DNA of 64,000 nt, taken from Lachnospiraceae bacterium (GTDB lineage Bacteria; Bacillota; Clostridia; Lachnospirales; Lachnospiraceae). The notes below the pieces were generated by a model. The model did no database searches. It saw only the letters and a program-made list of their open reading frames with translations, and was not told where the DNA came from. The DNA is taken from assembly GCA_015057625.1 (NCBI GenBank), contig SVDZ01000001.1, forward strand, positions 120,921 through 184,920. The letters are read 5' to 3'. Of this stretch, positions 54,001 through 62,650 are shown piece by piece. Both the position numbers and the translations under genes were made by a program. Each line of letters begins with the position of its first letter. The stretch's first letter is position 1.

Positions 54001-54073
54001 GTCCGTCCATGGCAGGAATCATAGCCAATGTCATGACTACGATTAGTAGTGCTGATAATAATCTTTTAGCCAT
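51041..54073 (-). CDS. Secreted GH76 alpha-1,6-mannanase with ricin-type lectin and two CBM6-like domains
   Basis: The 1,010-residue enzyme has a signal peptide (about 1-31), a ricin-B-like lectin (about 35-190) and a GH76 (alpha/alpha)6 domain (about 200-525). The catalytic Asp pair is in NAYNDDITWAAL (Asp274, Asp275). Two CBM6-like domains follow (about 540-665, 670-800: RIEAEDMDYT, GVTNGTWALYKSLNFGNTN). A TEAPTEPETEAP linker leads to a C-terminal module of about 180 residues that I do not recognise. GH76 cuts the alpha-1,6-mannan backbone of yeast cell walls. It lies 50 bp behind the DUF4317 gene without a clear promoter. It fits the beta-1,3-glucan genes as part of fungal-wall use. Confidence 0.88.
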   Translation of the reverse strand: MAKRLLSALLIVVMTLAMIPAMDGQNKAEAATAGINNNGLYTIVSAYNGKALTQTDMSTFWANAVVWNTNAMSDLARWTLTERGEFYSMTNVVSGKSMKICGTTAGSNCDFNGYDNSNDYKWKIVPITSGTYAGCFYIVSSRKTNDNQELYVEVREANNDRNDGAQVGLYTKAPTESDRQIWRIQSTTRTDETFTLDKANTMLDAFKNKYFKYRSESGKNTLGWGFWSVAEVMEAMLDGYELTGNPQYREMFQGTWDSFLVKNGENWSWNAYNDDITWAALTGCRAYMLFGGQKYLDIAKTNFDLMYDRASTFEVNGVRTGVLRWCEENGRNTSSNGCINGPAIVCACHLAIATGDNGYWDKAKRIYEAQRNSNLYVADGSDAGWVRDCINQDGSVANYWCSTYNQGTYLGSAVMLYNHFGDQKYATDADNIVKYTLDHLCYNRILKEENTNEGDLSGFRGILVRYMRMYILERDKNDYLDFFTKNATIAWMNRNSQNIQQCSWQKKTSEDANWDEFAGYNAVCVAANMPTYRSTIDRSAYERIEAEDMDYTRGLIAEGSSGTSGGRSLGGVQNGHYTAYYNVDFGSTGASSVNFNYSKANEGANATVEFRLDSKDGEVIASASIEPTGNWSTWRMVSANTTRKVTGKHKVYVMFNSPTSYVCNLDYFQFDEYTVDGFSTIKATDLDDRNGLVIDKDGSGNPSNLGGVTNGTWALYKSLNFGNTNAVSIEFNYASKTNDAEGKIEIYADDLNSNPIGSINMPNTGSDWNTYKTVKTNLTTQISGKHNIYIKFVTTSNKAYVCNLKSFRFSRDVYIEPTTEAPTEPETEAPFAYDVPMIEGFQISTSYEGTRVVGAIEKSYNGKNVTSYGFIFGLAGYDGSSTGIKDSDMVRNNDTDCIKTYQSTAKGTLSYIMGDSDSATYVACTMSFGAKNMTAFTAQYKVRAYAVLSDGSVVYSDVENYSVYSVADYVYSRKLMNNVNNHNYLYNTILKFVNPSYKEIAFDWNGTLVD

Positions 54074-54122
54074 CTTTTTTAACCTCCTAATCTGATAGCT
54101 GTAGAAACCCTTCTCGTCTTTT

Positions 54123-55388
54123 CTACTTCTCCTTAATTATTACTTTATCATCATCCTCTACAGGAATAACAATACACTTTTGTCCGTTGATTACTTCCGC
54201 TCTAATCAACTCTTTTTTGTCGCTGTTTACATTAACAACTATTTCGTTTTCATCTAACTCGACTTCCCCATTATCGATTTGTGATGAATCCGCATCAGAC
54301 AATTCATTCTTTGCTCCATCCTGTCCGTCCGCATTTGTCTGAATTCCTTTAGCTTCATCTAACTGCTTTTTAAGTTCCTCAACCTCTGCCTCAAGCTCAA
54401 GCCTTGCAATCTTAGCACCGTAAGCCTTCAATACCTTTGAATCAACAAGCACTTCAGCATCCGGCAATTCTTCCTCAAATGTATCGTTGTAACTTGACTC
54501 GATACTCTTAACGCTAACTTCCGAAACACCGCTCTCCATCATAATCTTGGCAATGTCTTCACCGGAAAGTTTCTTTGTCTCATCCTCAGTAACCACCTCT
54601 GAAATCTTCTCTGAAACATTTGCAATAACTTCTTCGTGCTTATCTTCTGAGACATTTTCCTTTATGATATCTGTAAATGCCACCTGTTTCTGCGAATCAG
54701 TACGTTTCTTGTGGCATCCGAGAACATTTGAAATAATCTCCTCATGTGGATTTTTTGCATCCTTAGAGTAGAACATAACCGCATGAATGTCTGAACTTCT
54801 ATCCGAAAATGCAGGGAAAGTAAAGCCTGTCTCAGGCATTCCCACCATCCAGTCTCTGTCCATAGTTCCGATTCTGTTTTCTTCTTTTCTGTATCCAAGC
54901 CCCGGCTTAGTAAGAGTAACAGGGCAGATAGCCACTATAACGTACTCATACACTTCCTCAGACTCATCCATTTTGATGTTATCTGTAGTCTTAACAGGGA
55001 CATCATATGCATCGTGAAATAATAAAATAAGATAATTACCCACATAATCATAATTTTCAATAATCAAATCGTAGAACATATCAAGGAGCTCTTCATTCTT
55101 AAGAGCGCTTGATCTCAGCCCCATAAGAAACTGCTGATGACCTCCCGGCTGTTCCTCCTCACGATGAAAATTAAGTTCCATCATGTTATTTCCGATAGCT
55201 CCTGAAAGTGCTTTCTTGGCTATCTCAAGATATTTATAATATTCCTCATCCTCAAGATTTAAGAAAGTTTCATTTAATTTAACAACTTTTTCCTTAGTTC
55301 CGTTGACGTAGCATCCACACATCCTAGTGAAAGTGCACTCGTCCTTTTTCATTCTTCTCTTTAATTCAAGTATAGATTTCTTGTCCAT
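54123..55388 (-). CDS. DUF4317 family protein
   Basis: The 421-residue soluble protein matches DUF4317 (LELKRRMKKDECTFTRMCGCYV, GLRSSALKNEELLDMFYDLI, FPAFSDRSSDIHAVMFYSKD). A charged coiled-coil stretch lies near residues 330-365 and an acidic region follows. Function is unknown. It may share a transcript with GH76 downstream. Confidence 0.82.
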   Translation of the reverse strand: MDKKSILELKRRMKKDECTFTRMCGCYVNGTKEKVVKLNETFLNLEDEEYYKYLEIAKKALSGAIGNNMMELNFHREEEQPGGHQQFLMGLRSSALKNEELLDMFYDLIIENYDYVGNYLILLFHDAYDVPVKTTDNIKMDESEEVYEYVIVAICPVTLTKPGLGYRKEENRIGTMDRDWMVGMPETGFTFPAFSDRSSDIHAVMFYSKDAKNPHEEIISNVLGCHKKRTDSQKQVAFTDIIKENVSEDKHEEVIANVSEKISEVVTEDETKKLSGEDIAKIMMESGVSEVSVKSIESSYNDTFEEELPDAEVLVDSKVLKAYGAKIARLELEAEVEELKKQLDEAKGIQTNADGQDGAKNELSDADSSQIDNGEVELDENEIVVNVNSDKKELIRAEVINGQKCIVIPVEDDDKVIIKEK

Positions 55389-55765
55389 TATTAAGTCTCT
55401 CTTTCATGCATATTAGCAGTATCGGAGAGCCATTTTATTAAATATAGTATTCAAATGATACGCATAAAATCTGCCTAATGACAAACCACATCCAAAACAT
55501 AAAACCATTTAATTATCAATCCGTACTGCACAATCTTATTAATTATAACATCAAATTGAGTGAATGCACAAGTACGCGATAAAAAAATACTCTGCCAAAG
55601 GCAGAGTATTTTTTTATCGCGGGCGAAAGCGATTGTTTACAATCGCGAAAGCTACGAGATAACTTACAAAGTAAGTTATCGACTGCGAAAGCGATTTGAA
55701 ATCCGAAGGATGAAAATCGCGAAAGCTATGCGGGCGAAAGCGATTTGAAATCCGAAGGATGAAAA
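55389..55765. other. Intergenic region with stacked hairpins
   Basis: 377 bp upstream of DUF4317 on the minus side and downstream of the acyltransferase. 55389-55570 shows nothing beyond AT-rich promoter-like sequence. 55575-55767 is a chain of hairpins and repeats. No coding sequence is supported. Confidence 0.75.
55575..55621. terminator. Perfect 22-bp-stem bidirectional terminator-like hairpin
   Basis: The left arm 55575-55596 (CGCGAT, seven A, TACTCTGCC) is the exact complement of 55600-55621 around an AAA loop. Runs of seven A and seven T inside the stem serve as T tracts on either strand. Confidence 0.85.
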
Positions 55766-55767
55766 TC
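55622..55767. repeat. Chain of GCGAAAGC-separated hairpins with a 34-bp direct repeat
   Basis: Order: GCGATTGT/ACAATCGC hairpin, then GATAACTTAC/GTAAGTTATC with an AAA loop, then two copies of a 34-bp unit (55685-55718, 55734-55767) that starts GCGAAAGCGATTTG and contains ATCCGAAGGAT. The second copy runs into the acyltransferase stop codon. Confidence 0.9.
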
Positions 55768-56818
55768 ATTCCGTATCAATTGTGTTTTTTTTAGATTTAG
55801 ATGCCGCCGCCAAAATATTGTTATAAAATTTATGTATTAAAACGCATAATAACGCAGTAATTGCAATTGCAATTACATTCAGTGTAATATAGTATGATCC
55901 TTTAGGGCATCTAGATTTTTCCAATATTTTTATTACTTTTTCAAATAATAAATACGCTTCCAACGAATAAATCCCTATTTTTTCTACCATTATTTTAAAT
56001 GGTAATACTCCAAATTTATATTGCATTTCAAGAATGATAATTATTCCCAATGCAATATATGCATATACGTATCTCCCCAACAAGGTACTATTAGTTAACA
56101 CCAATACAGTACATCCCAATATGACAAAAATCATACCAAACACATAAATAAAGATATTTTGTTTCTTTCGACTATATGCGTATTTTCCCAGCATAAAACC
56201 TATTAAAACCGCAGGCATTCTCCTAAGTAAAATTTCAGTATTTCCAAATAATTCGGGACAACACAATTTAATTATGGCATTCATTACATATGTAAGTACG
56301 AGCAACATCCAAATATAATATTCTTTTTTCTTAGACAAAGAATAAATGTATGGGAATACCAAATAAGTGAATGCAAGCATTATAAAATACCAATACAGTC
56401 TTCTTCCATCTGTAAAAAATGCAATTCCTGTAATTATTTTCAAAACATTTTTTATTCCAAGCTCTCTATACGTTACGCCCCATATAGCATTAATGTATAA
56501 AACCAGTGGAAATACTTTGGTGAATCTCCTTTTATAGAATTCCTTTTTGTTTTCACTCTTCGAAAAGGAAAAATAGCATCCAATCTGAGATGCCATTAAA
56601 AATAATTCAACACCTATGTTTCCGTGATTTCTTATAAATAATAAAATATTAACCAATATATTGCTGCCAGAATAATCAGGTATTTCCAAGTGAAACAACA
56701 CTATCAAAATTGTAGCTAATCCCATAATATAAGGTCTTATTTTAGTTAGATTATAAAAGTCTAATTTTGCTTTACTGTTAACTGGTATTCTTTCTTTTTT
56801 ACCCGTTGCTTTATCCAT
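55766..56818 (-). CDS. Acyltransferase family 3 membrane protein
   Basis: The 350-residue protein has about ten predicted membrane helices and the acyltransferase-3 pattern (IRPYIMGLATILIVLFHL with the early catalytic-type His, NHGNIGVELFLMASQIGCYF, RRFTKVFPLVLY, RRLYWYFIMLAF). Such enzymes O-acylate surface glycans, peptidoglycan or lipids. AT-rich codon use differs from the neighbouring genes, and a stacked-hairpin element abuts its stop, so recent acquisition is possible. Confidence 0.85.
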   Translation of the reverse strand: MDKATGKKERIPVNSKAKLDFYNLTKIRPYIMGLATILIVLFHLEIPDYSGSNILVNILLFIRNHGNIGVELFLMASQIGCYFSFSKSENKKEFYKRRFTKVFPLVLYINAIWGVTYRELGIKNVLKIITGIAFFTDGRRLYWYFIMLAFTYLVFPYIYSLSKKKEYYIWMLLVLTYVMNAIIKLCCPELFGNTEILLRRMPAVLIGFMLGKYAYSRKKQNIFIYVFGMIFVILGCTVLVLTNSTLLGRYVYAYIALGIIIILEMQYKFGVLPFKIMVEKIGIYSLEAYLLFEKVIKILEKSRCPKGSYYITLNVIAIAITALLCVLIHKFYNNILAAASKSKKNTIDTE

Positions 56819-56868
56819 TTTATTCGCAGCACTCCTTACTCTATTTCAATACTTTTAATAGAATCTTT

Positions 56869-57633
56869 TTAAAATTCTATCTGTAATTCCACCGGGCAAT
56901 GATCCGAACCCATAATATCAGTGTGAATGTCAGCAGATTTGATTTTATCTTTCAAACTGTCAGATACAAGGAAATAGTCAATTCTCCATCCGGAATTCTT
57001 TTCTCTCGCTTTAAATCTGTATGACCACCATGAATAAATTCCTTCTTTATCAGGATAGAAATATCTGAATGTATCTATGAAGCCCGAGTCGAGAAGTGTA
57101 GTCATCTTCTCTCTCTCCTCATCTGTGAATCCCGCATTTTTTCTGTTGGTCTTTGGATTTTTAAGGTCGATTTCTTTGTGAGCCACATTCATATCGCCAC
57201 AAACAACCACAGGTTTCTTTTTATTTAATTCGAGAAGATATTCTCTGAAAGCATCCTCCCATGTCATTCTGTAATCAAGTCTCTTTAATTCATTCTGAGA
57301 ATTAGGTGTGTAGACAGTTACCATATAATACTCTTCAAATTCGAGAGTTATCACTCTTCCCTCATGGTCGTGTTCTTCTATTCCAATTCCATAGCTGACA
57401 CTGAGGGGTTTCTTCTTTGAGAAAATAGCGGTTCCCGAATAACCTTTTTTCTCCGCGTAATTCCAGTAATCGTAGTATTTCGGTCTGTCCCACTCAAGCT
57501 GACCTTCCTGCATTTTTGATTCCTGTATACAAAAAATATCTGCATCTACTTTATCAAAATAGTCCATAAATCCCTTGGTCACACACGCTCTAATGCCGTT
57601 GACATTCCAGGATATCATCTTTAACTTTGCCAT
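56869..57633 (-). CDS. xth: Exodeoxyribonuclease III
   Basis: The 254-residue AP endonuclease/3' exonuclease has the family motifs SWNVNGIRA, CIQESKMQ (metal-binding Glu), VCGDMNVAHKEIDL, the C-terminal WRIDYFLVSD and SDHCPV with the catalytic His. It repairs abasic sites in DNA. Length is normal. Confidence 0.96.
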   Translation of the reverse strand: MAKLKMISWNVNGIRACVTKGFMDYFDKVDADIFCIQESKMQEGQLEWDRPKYYDYWNYAEKKGYSGTAIFSKKKPLSVSYGIGIEEHDHEGRVITLEFEEYYMVTVYTPNSQNELKRLDYRMTWEDAFREYLLELNKKKPVVVCGDMNVAHKEIDLKNPKTNRKNAGFTDEEREKMTTLLDSGFIDTFRYFYPDKEGIYSWWSYRFKAREKNSGWRIDYFLVSDSLKDKIKSADIHTDIMGSDHCPVELQIEF

Positions 57634-57802
57634 CGTTCCTCCAAACTAAAATCATCATAATTGTTCTAATTGTATAGTTTCCTAAATTATTATAAAATAA
57701 ACTCAAATCAAAATCTATTAATTTTATTGCAACAGTTCGGATTATTATTTGCACTTAATTATAAACAATGAAATTTATACTTAATTCCAAGGAGGATTTA
57801 TT

Positions 57803-58915
57803 ATGAGAAATTTGAAAATCAATAGTAAAAGAATAGTATCAATCGGGGTAACTTCATTACTTCTTGCCTCAATTGTTACCGGTTGTGGCAATTCAAACAG
57901 TTCGAAGAATGCTGCAGACTCAAGCTTAAAAAGAGCAGCAGTTGAAAAATCAAACGACAGGGGATATGTTAATAATGAAATTGCCGCTGAAGATATTGCA
58001 GACAATTCAGACAGCACAGATTCCAATAATGAAAAGAAGGATGTATCCACAAACAAACTCAATACAGAAAAACTCATATACAAATGTGACATCAATATTG
58101 AGACATTAAAGTTTGCAGATACTATTACTGAGTTCCAGAAGCTGGTTTCAAAGTATGATGCATTTATAGAAACTGAGAAAACATATACTGACGACTCATA
58201 TACTTATGACGATTACGATGAATATTATGATGGAAGTTACGATTATTCTTACAGAAATGATTACGGTTTGGGCTATTATACAGCAACTGTCCGAGTACCT
58301 GCTTCAAAATACAATGATTTCGTCAATGATACAGACGGCATCGGAACACTGAAAAACAAATCTCAGAACGTAACCAACGTTTCCCAGGAATATTCAGATT
58401 TGACAGTGGAATTGGAAGTACTTGAAGCTCAAAAAGATGACTATCTTTCAATGCTCAAAGAAGCTAAATCTTTGAAAGATATGGATAATGTCATTAAAAT
58501 CAGTGACAAGATTGCCTCTGTAAACACTGAAATCAACAAAATCAAAACCAGACTTAACACCATCGATAATGATGTGGCATACAGCTTTGTTACTGTCACA
58601 ATCAGTGAAGTCAAAGAAATAGTTGAGCACTCTGAAGATACATTTATGACAAGATTCAAACGTGAAGTAAAGCAGGGATGGTACGATTTCGGATTTGGTC
58701 TCCAGAACTTCTTCATTGACATTGTTGCAAACATTTGGAACATCTTAACATTCTTCGGTATCATTATAATAGGATTCTTAATTGCCAGAAAAATCGTTAA
58801 GAAAATTAATTCCAAAATGAATTCAACTAAAATTACTAATTCCAATACCGGTGCAGGCACCAACGTAAACGGCGCCTACTACAACGGAACTAAAGGTGAT
58901 AAAACAAACAAATAA
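57803..58915 (+). CDS. DUF4349 lipoprotein
   Basis: The 370-residue protein has a lipobox (SIVTGCGN), a Ser/Asn-rich linker, then the DUF4349 core (KLIYKCDINIETLKFADTI, a YYTATVRVPASKYNDFV strand set, and a coiled-coil of about residues 195-250: VELEVLEAQKDDYLSMLKEA). One membrane helix follows (about 308-332), then a Lys/Asn tail. AAGGAGG precedes the ATG. It may bridge lipid anchor and inner helix at the cell surface; function is unproven. It precedes a sigma/anti-sigma-like pair but a terminator separates them. Confidence 0.88.
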   Translation: MRNLKINSKRIVSIGVTSLLLASIVTGCGNSNSSKNAADSSLKRAAVEKSNDRGYVNNEIAAEDIADNSDSTDSNNEKKDVSTNKLNTEKLIYKCDINIETLKFADTITEFQKLVSKYDAFIETEKTYTDDSYTYDDYDEYYDGSYDYSYRNDYGLGYYTATVRVPASKYNDFVNDTDGIGTLKNKSQNVTNVSQEYSDLTVELEVLEAQKDDYLSMLKEAKSLKDMDNVIKISDKIASVNTEINKIKTRLNTIDNDVAYSFVTVTISEVKEIVEHSEDTFMTRFKREVKQGWYDFGFGLQNFFIDIVANIWNILTFFGIIIIGFLIARKIVKKINSKMNSTKITNSNTGAGTNVNGAYYNGTKGDKTNK

Positions 58916-58947
58916 TCACTAGAGTAAGCTGATTTTACTCGAAATTT

Positions 58948-58975
58948 AGGGACTGCTTCTGCAGTCCCTATTTTT
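58948..58975 (+). terminator. Terminator of the DUF4349 gene
   Basis: AGGGACTGC/GCAGTCCCT (9 bp) with a TTCT loop is followed by ATTTTTAT. Confidence 0.93.
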
Positions 58976-59158
58976 ATGTCAAAAGTTGTATCCTCGGTGA
59001 TTATAAAAAATTTTCCCAAAAATTTTCAAATAAAAAAATAAAAAAAGGATTGTGGATTGTCTAATATATGAAAGGGGTTAATAAAAGCGCTGTTAAAACC
59101 ATTGAAATAACATTATAATAATGCTGATTCCTATCAGTAATACAAAAGGAGACACACT

Positions 59159-59626
59159 ATGAAAATTAAGGACGATGATTTTTTCAATCGCATTGAAAAT
59201 ATCAGGACGAAGATGATTAAAATTGCATACTCATATTTTTCGAGTGAGAGTATGGCAATAGATATGGTCGATGAAGCAATTTACAAAGGTTATATAAAGA
59301 GAAAAAGTCTACGCGAGATTGATTACATGGAAACATGGATGATACGAATTTTGATAAATGTCTGTAACTCACACTACAAGAAGTACAGCAAAATAAATGG
59401 TATTGACGAATTACCGGAAGAAGCAACAGTTGATAAATACGACTCTTTACCTCTTAAAGTTGCTCTTCAGAAATTACCGGAAAAATACAGACAGGTTGTA
59501 ATTCTCAAATATTTCCTTGGCTACGGTATTGCAGAGATCGCAGATGTAACTGAAACGCCACAGGGCACAGTTGCAACCCGTCTAAAGAAAGCTCTCGGAC
59601 TTTTGAGAATTGAATTACAGGATTAA
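59159..59626 (+). CDS. Sigma-70 family (ECF-like) RNA polymerase sigma factor
   Basis: The 155-residue protein has region 2 (about 15-70) and region 4 (about 100-152, LPEKYRQVVILKYFLGYGIAEIADVTETPQGTVATRLKKA, motifs KYRQVV and GTVATR). AAGGAG lies 7-8 nt before the ATG. It is followed 13 bp later by a DUF4179 membrane protein, the usual anti-sigma partner in Firmicutes. Confidence 0.92.
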   Translation: MKIKDDDFFNRIENIRTKMIKIAYSYFSSESMAIDMVDEAIYKGYIKRKSLREIDYMETWMIRILINVCNSHYKKYSKINGIDELPEEATVDKYDSLPLKVALQKLPEKYRQVVILKYFLGYGIAEIADVTETPQGTVATRLKKALGLLRIELQD

Positions 59627-59639
59627 GGAGGTAATAATT

Positions 59640-61073
59640 ATGTACGATAGAATGAATGAATTCGACAGTTTCTTTGACGACATCAACATTGAAACTGATG
59701 CTAATGATATGAATAGAATTAAAAAGACAGTTAAACGAAAAGCACATATTCACACAGCTGTGACAGCTGTAAGAAACTTTGCTTTGGGAATGGTTCTCCT
59801 CACCGGAGTAACCGTTATAGGAGTAAATAGCTCTCCAACATTTGCGGAAGCTGTATCCAAAATTCCAATTATTGGAGAATGGATTTCAAACACTGATGAG
59901 CGTGGCATACAGGAAGCTCTTGAAAATGACTGCGAGACAATTGTCAACCAGACCCAGTTAATGGAAAACGGAGATTTCACCCTCTCATATGTTGTAGCAG
60001 ATGAGTCAAATCTAATTTTTGCAGTTGAAGGAAACAGTGACAGAAAAAATGCAGAGTTCAGAATAGAAGATTTAGTAATCACTAACTTGGATACCGGTGA
60101 AGTAAACTCTTCTTGTGACCATACTTTTCCATTCTTTTATCCGGACAAAAAAAATTCAGACACAGGAGAAGTATTTTACTGGCTTAACACAGATGAGGGT
60201 ACATGGGATTATCCTGACAAAATTAAACTGACTTTTACTGTCACCTTAGATTATCTGACATATGAAGATGAACACGATGACAGTAACAATAAATACGAGG
60301 AAGAAACGAAAGAGATTTCTTTCACGATTGACCTTAAAAAGCCACAGCCTAAACGCGAGTATTCAGTTAATAAACAGTATACATTTGACAATCAAAAACT
60401 GACAGTTACCAGAGTGGAAATATACCCAACATGTACCAATATTTATTATCTCTGGGATTCAAGCAACACCTCAGATCTTAATCATATCAAATTTAATATT
60501 AAGACAAAAAATGGAAAGGATATTGAATCAAAACCGACTACCATATATCCTGATCTCAATACTGATGAAGAATGCAATACAATTCAGAGTGGCTATTATT
60601 CCATAGATGATGATTTTGATATCGTAATTTCCGAAGTGTATCTCCTTTCTAATGGAAAGCGCGAAGTCACCCTGGATACAAGGACAAATAAATTATATGA
60701 TCAATTTGGGGAATTAAAAGATGCCTTTGTTCCAGACAAAAATGATCCAAAATACGAACTGGCATATGAATATAGTAGTTGGGAAAAGAATGCACTCCCT
60801 ATTCTAATAAACACTCATTTTAATGGCACTGTTTTGCTGAGTAGTTTTGATATAACAGAAGAATATCCTTCTGTTAACGAGGGTGATCTTGATTGCGGTT
60901 CTACTTACAGCAGCAATTTTGACGGTTCCAAACCGGAAGACGAAGATGTTCTTATGTATCTGTTACCTAGATCTATTATAGAGGCCGATGATGATGGAAT
61001 AATTCACTTAGAAAGAGAATGTCCTGATACATTACTCTATCCAAATGAAGTAATAGCTATAAATAATAAATAA
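59640..61073 (+). CDS. DUF4179 membrane protein, putative anti-sigma factor
   Basis: The start at 59640 (MYDRMNEFDSFF) has AAGGAGG 8 nt upstream; a longer frame lacks a site. The 477-residue product has a short cytoplasmic N-terminus (about 1-45), one membrane helix (about 47-66) and DUF4179 (SPTFAEAVSKIPIIGEWI, then TDERGIQEAL). A large beta-rich extracellular part (about 100-470) follows. By analogy it holds the sigma factor and releases it on an envelope signal. Confidence 0.88.
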   Translation: MYDRMNEFDSFFDDINIETDANDMNRIKKTVKRKAHIHTAVTAVRNFALGMVLLTGVTVIGVNSSPTFAEAVSKIPIIGEWISNTDERGIQEALENDCETIVNQTQLMENGDFTLSYVVADESNLIFAVEGNSDRKNAEFRIEDLVITNLDTGEVNSSCDHTFPFFYPDKKNSDTGEVFYWLNTDEGTWDYPDKIKLTFTVTLDYLTYEDEHDDSNNKYEEETKEISFTIDLKKPQPKREYSVNKQYTFDNQKLTVTRVEIYPTCTNIYYLWDSSNTSDLNHIKFNIKTKNGKDIESKPTTIYPDLNTDEECNTIQSGYYSIDDDFDIVISEVYLLSNGKREVTLDTRTNKLYDQFGELKDAFVPDKNDPKYELAYEYSSWEKNALPILINTHFNGTVLLSSFDITEEYPSVNEGDLDCGSTYSSNFDGSKPEDEDVLMYLLPRSIIEADDDGIIHLERECPDTLLYPNEVIAINNK

Positions 61074-61074
61074 C

Positions 61075-61125
61075 AAATAGGATGTTGCAACGGTGATGAA
61101 AAATCACAAATGCAACATCCTATTT
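61075..61125. terminator. Bidirectional nested-stem terminator
   Basis: AAATAGGATGTTGCA/TGCAACATCCTATTT (15 bp) encloses GTGAT/ATCAC, between convergent genes. Confidence 0.92.
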
Positions 61126-61166
61126 ATTTCTTATAAAATTAGATTAATCTAATATATGCTTCCCTG

Positions 61167-61352
61167 TTATACTTTCTTTTTGTCAGAATGACAATTTGAG
61201 GCTCCAGGGCAGTAAGTACATCCGCCGGAGCACTTGCCTTCCTTACGATTCTTAATTATAGTTCTGACACTCAGTATAACTGCAACAATCAATATTATGG
61301 ACACTACAATCGTACCCATATTTTGCATTATAAATTCCATAATCAATTCCAA
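61167..61352 (-). CDS. FeoB-associated Cys-rich membrane protein
   Basis: The 61-residue protein has one membrane helix (about 13-31) and a Cys-rich tail (GKCSGGCTYCPGASNCHSD, four cysteines), as in the small proteins found beside FeoB. No feoB is in this window, so linkage to iron uptake is by family only. The first Met may be internal (several are in frame). Confidence 0.82.
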   Translation of the reverse strand: MELIMEFIMQNMGTIVVSIILIVAVILSVRTIIKNRKEGKCSGGCTYCPGASNCHSDKKKV

Positions 61353-61438
61353 TTCATTTTAATATTTCTGGCATTATATTACCCTATTGTAGTAATATCC
61401 TTGCACCAAATCATTCATTTTGCCCTTTATTAATCAGG

Positions 61439-62641
61439 TTATTTTTTATCCGACATCAGTTTCTTGATACCGGCTTTCAGCCCGTCTACTGTCAGAGGAT
61501 ACATATCAACTATTTCTTTGATTGCCCTCTCTGACTCCATCCAGTACATACTTGCCAAATCACCGTGATATCTTGGGTTGAGCCAGATAGTATTTGGGTA
61601 TTTTTTCTTAAACAGCTGCATCCACTCATGACCTGACAGGCCGTCGTTCGGACCGCTGTAATTTCCATTCTTATCGTAGTACTCTTCCTCTGCCATTCCC
61701 GCATCACCGATTATGATAACCTTGTAGTCTTTGTCATAATTTTTAAATGCCCAAGTGGTATCAATCCAATCTCCACTGATGCACTCCGGCGTCTTGTAAA
61801 GTTTAGCATAGATACAGTTGTGGAAATAAAAAGTCTTAACGTCTTTGAAATGATTTGCCTTATTTACGGATTGGAACAGTTCATTACACAATTCCATATG
61901 CGGATACATAGAACCGCCACTGTCAAATAAAAGCATAAGCTTCACTGTATTTTTTCTCGGCTGCTGGAACTCTAACTTAAGATATCCGCCCTGATTACAT
62001 GTGGAATCAATAGTTCCGTCCACATCCAGTTCTGTCTTTGGCAAATCCAGTTTCCTTGAGTACTGTCTTAACTCCCTGAATGCAACCTGAAACTGTCGCA
62101 TGGTAAGTTTCTTGTCTCGTCTGAAATCCTGATACTGTCGTTCTCCAAGAACTGCAAACGCCGTCTTCATACCTGAATGGTCTCCTAACTGAATGCCTCC
62201 CGGAACTCTTCCGTACTTACCAAACTCAGATCCTCCACCGGTACCTATCCAATAATTACCGCCATTGTGCTCTGTGTGCTGTTCCCCAAGTCTCTCCCTG
62301 AACATTCGATGCACCTCTGTTGCCTCTTTCTTTGTTCTTGTATCCTTGTACAATTCAGGATTAGTAACTTTTGGAGGTTCAGCGCCCTTGTGAAGCCACT
62401 GGTCAATCTTGTCTATATTCAATTTTTCTTCTTTTATATTTTTAAAATATTCAAGAAAAGCAGAATCAAGCTTGTCGTAATCCCCCTCATTTTTAACCAG
62501 GACTGTTCGACACAGATAATAAAAATCCGTAAAATTAGAATGGGCAAGTCCCTTGTCCAAGGCCTCCATCAAAGTAAGCCATTCTGTGGTGGAAATATCA
62601 AGCCCGTTGCTTTTCAATATATAGAAAAACGGAGTAAACAT
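61439..62641 (-). CDS. VWA-domain (CoxE-like) protein
   Basis: The 400-residue protein has an N-terminal helical region and a VWA fold with the MIDAS motif LMLLFDSGGSMYPHM (DSGGS) and VIIGDAGMAEEEYYD. It follows the MoxR ATPase by 9 bp, with AAGGAGG before the ATG. MoxR/VWA pairs act as chaperone-like systems that assemble or activate metal or protein complexes; the client here is unknown. Confidence 0.9.
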   Translation of the reverse strand: MFTPFFYILKSNGLDISTTEWLTLMEALDKGLAHSNFTDFYYLCRTVLVKNEGDYDKLDSAFLEYFKNIKEEKLNIDKIDQWLHKGAEPPKVTNPELYKDTRTKKEATEVHRMFRERLGEQHTEHNGGNYWIGTGGGSEFGKYGRVPGGIQLGDHSGMKTAFAVLGERQYQDFRRDKKLTMRQFQVAFRELRQYSRKLDLPKTELDVDGTIDSTCNQGGYLKLEFQQPRKNTVKLMLLFDSGGSMYPHMELCNELFQSVNKANHFKDVKTFYFHNCIYAKLYKTPECISGDWIDTTWAFKNYDKDYKVIIIGDAGMAEEEYYDKNGNYSGPNDGLSGHEWMQLFKKKYPNTIWLNPRYHGDLASMYWMESERAIKEIVDMYPLTVDGLKAGIKKLMSDKK

Positions 62642-62650
62642 GTAACCTCC

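Noticed and set aside
55560..55748. 62-residue plus-strand frame
   Set aside because: Lies within the stacked hairpins and their repeats; no ribosome site.
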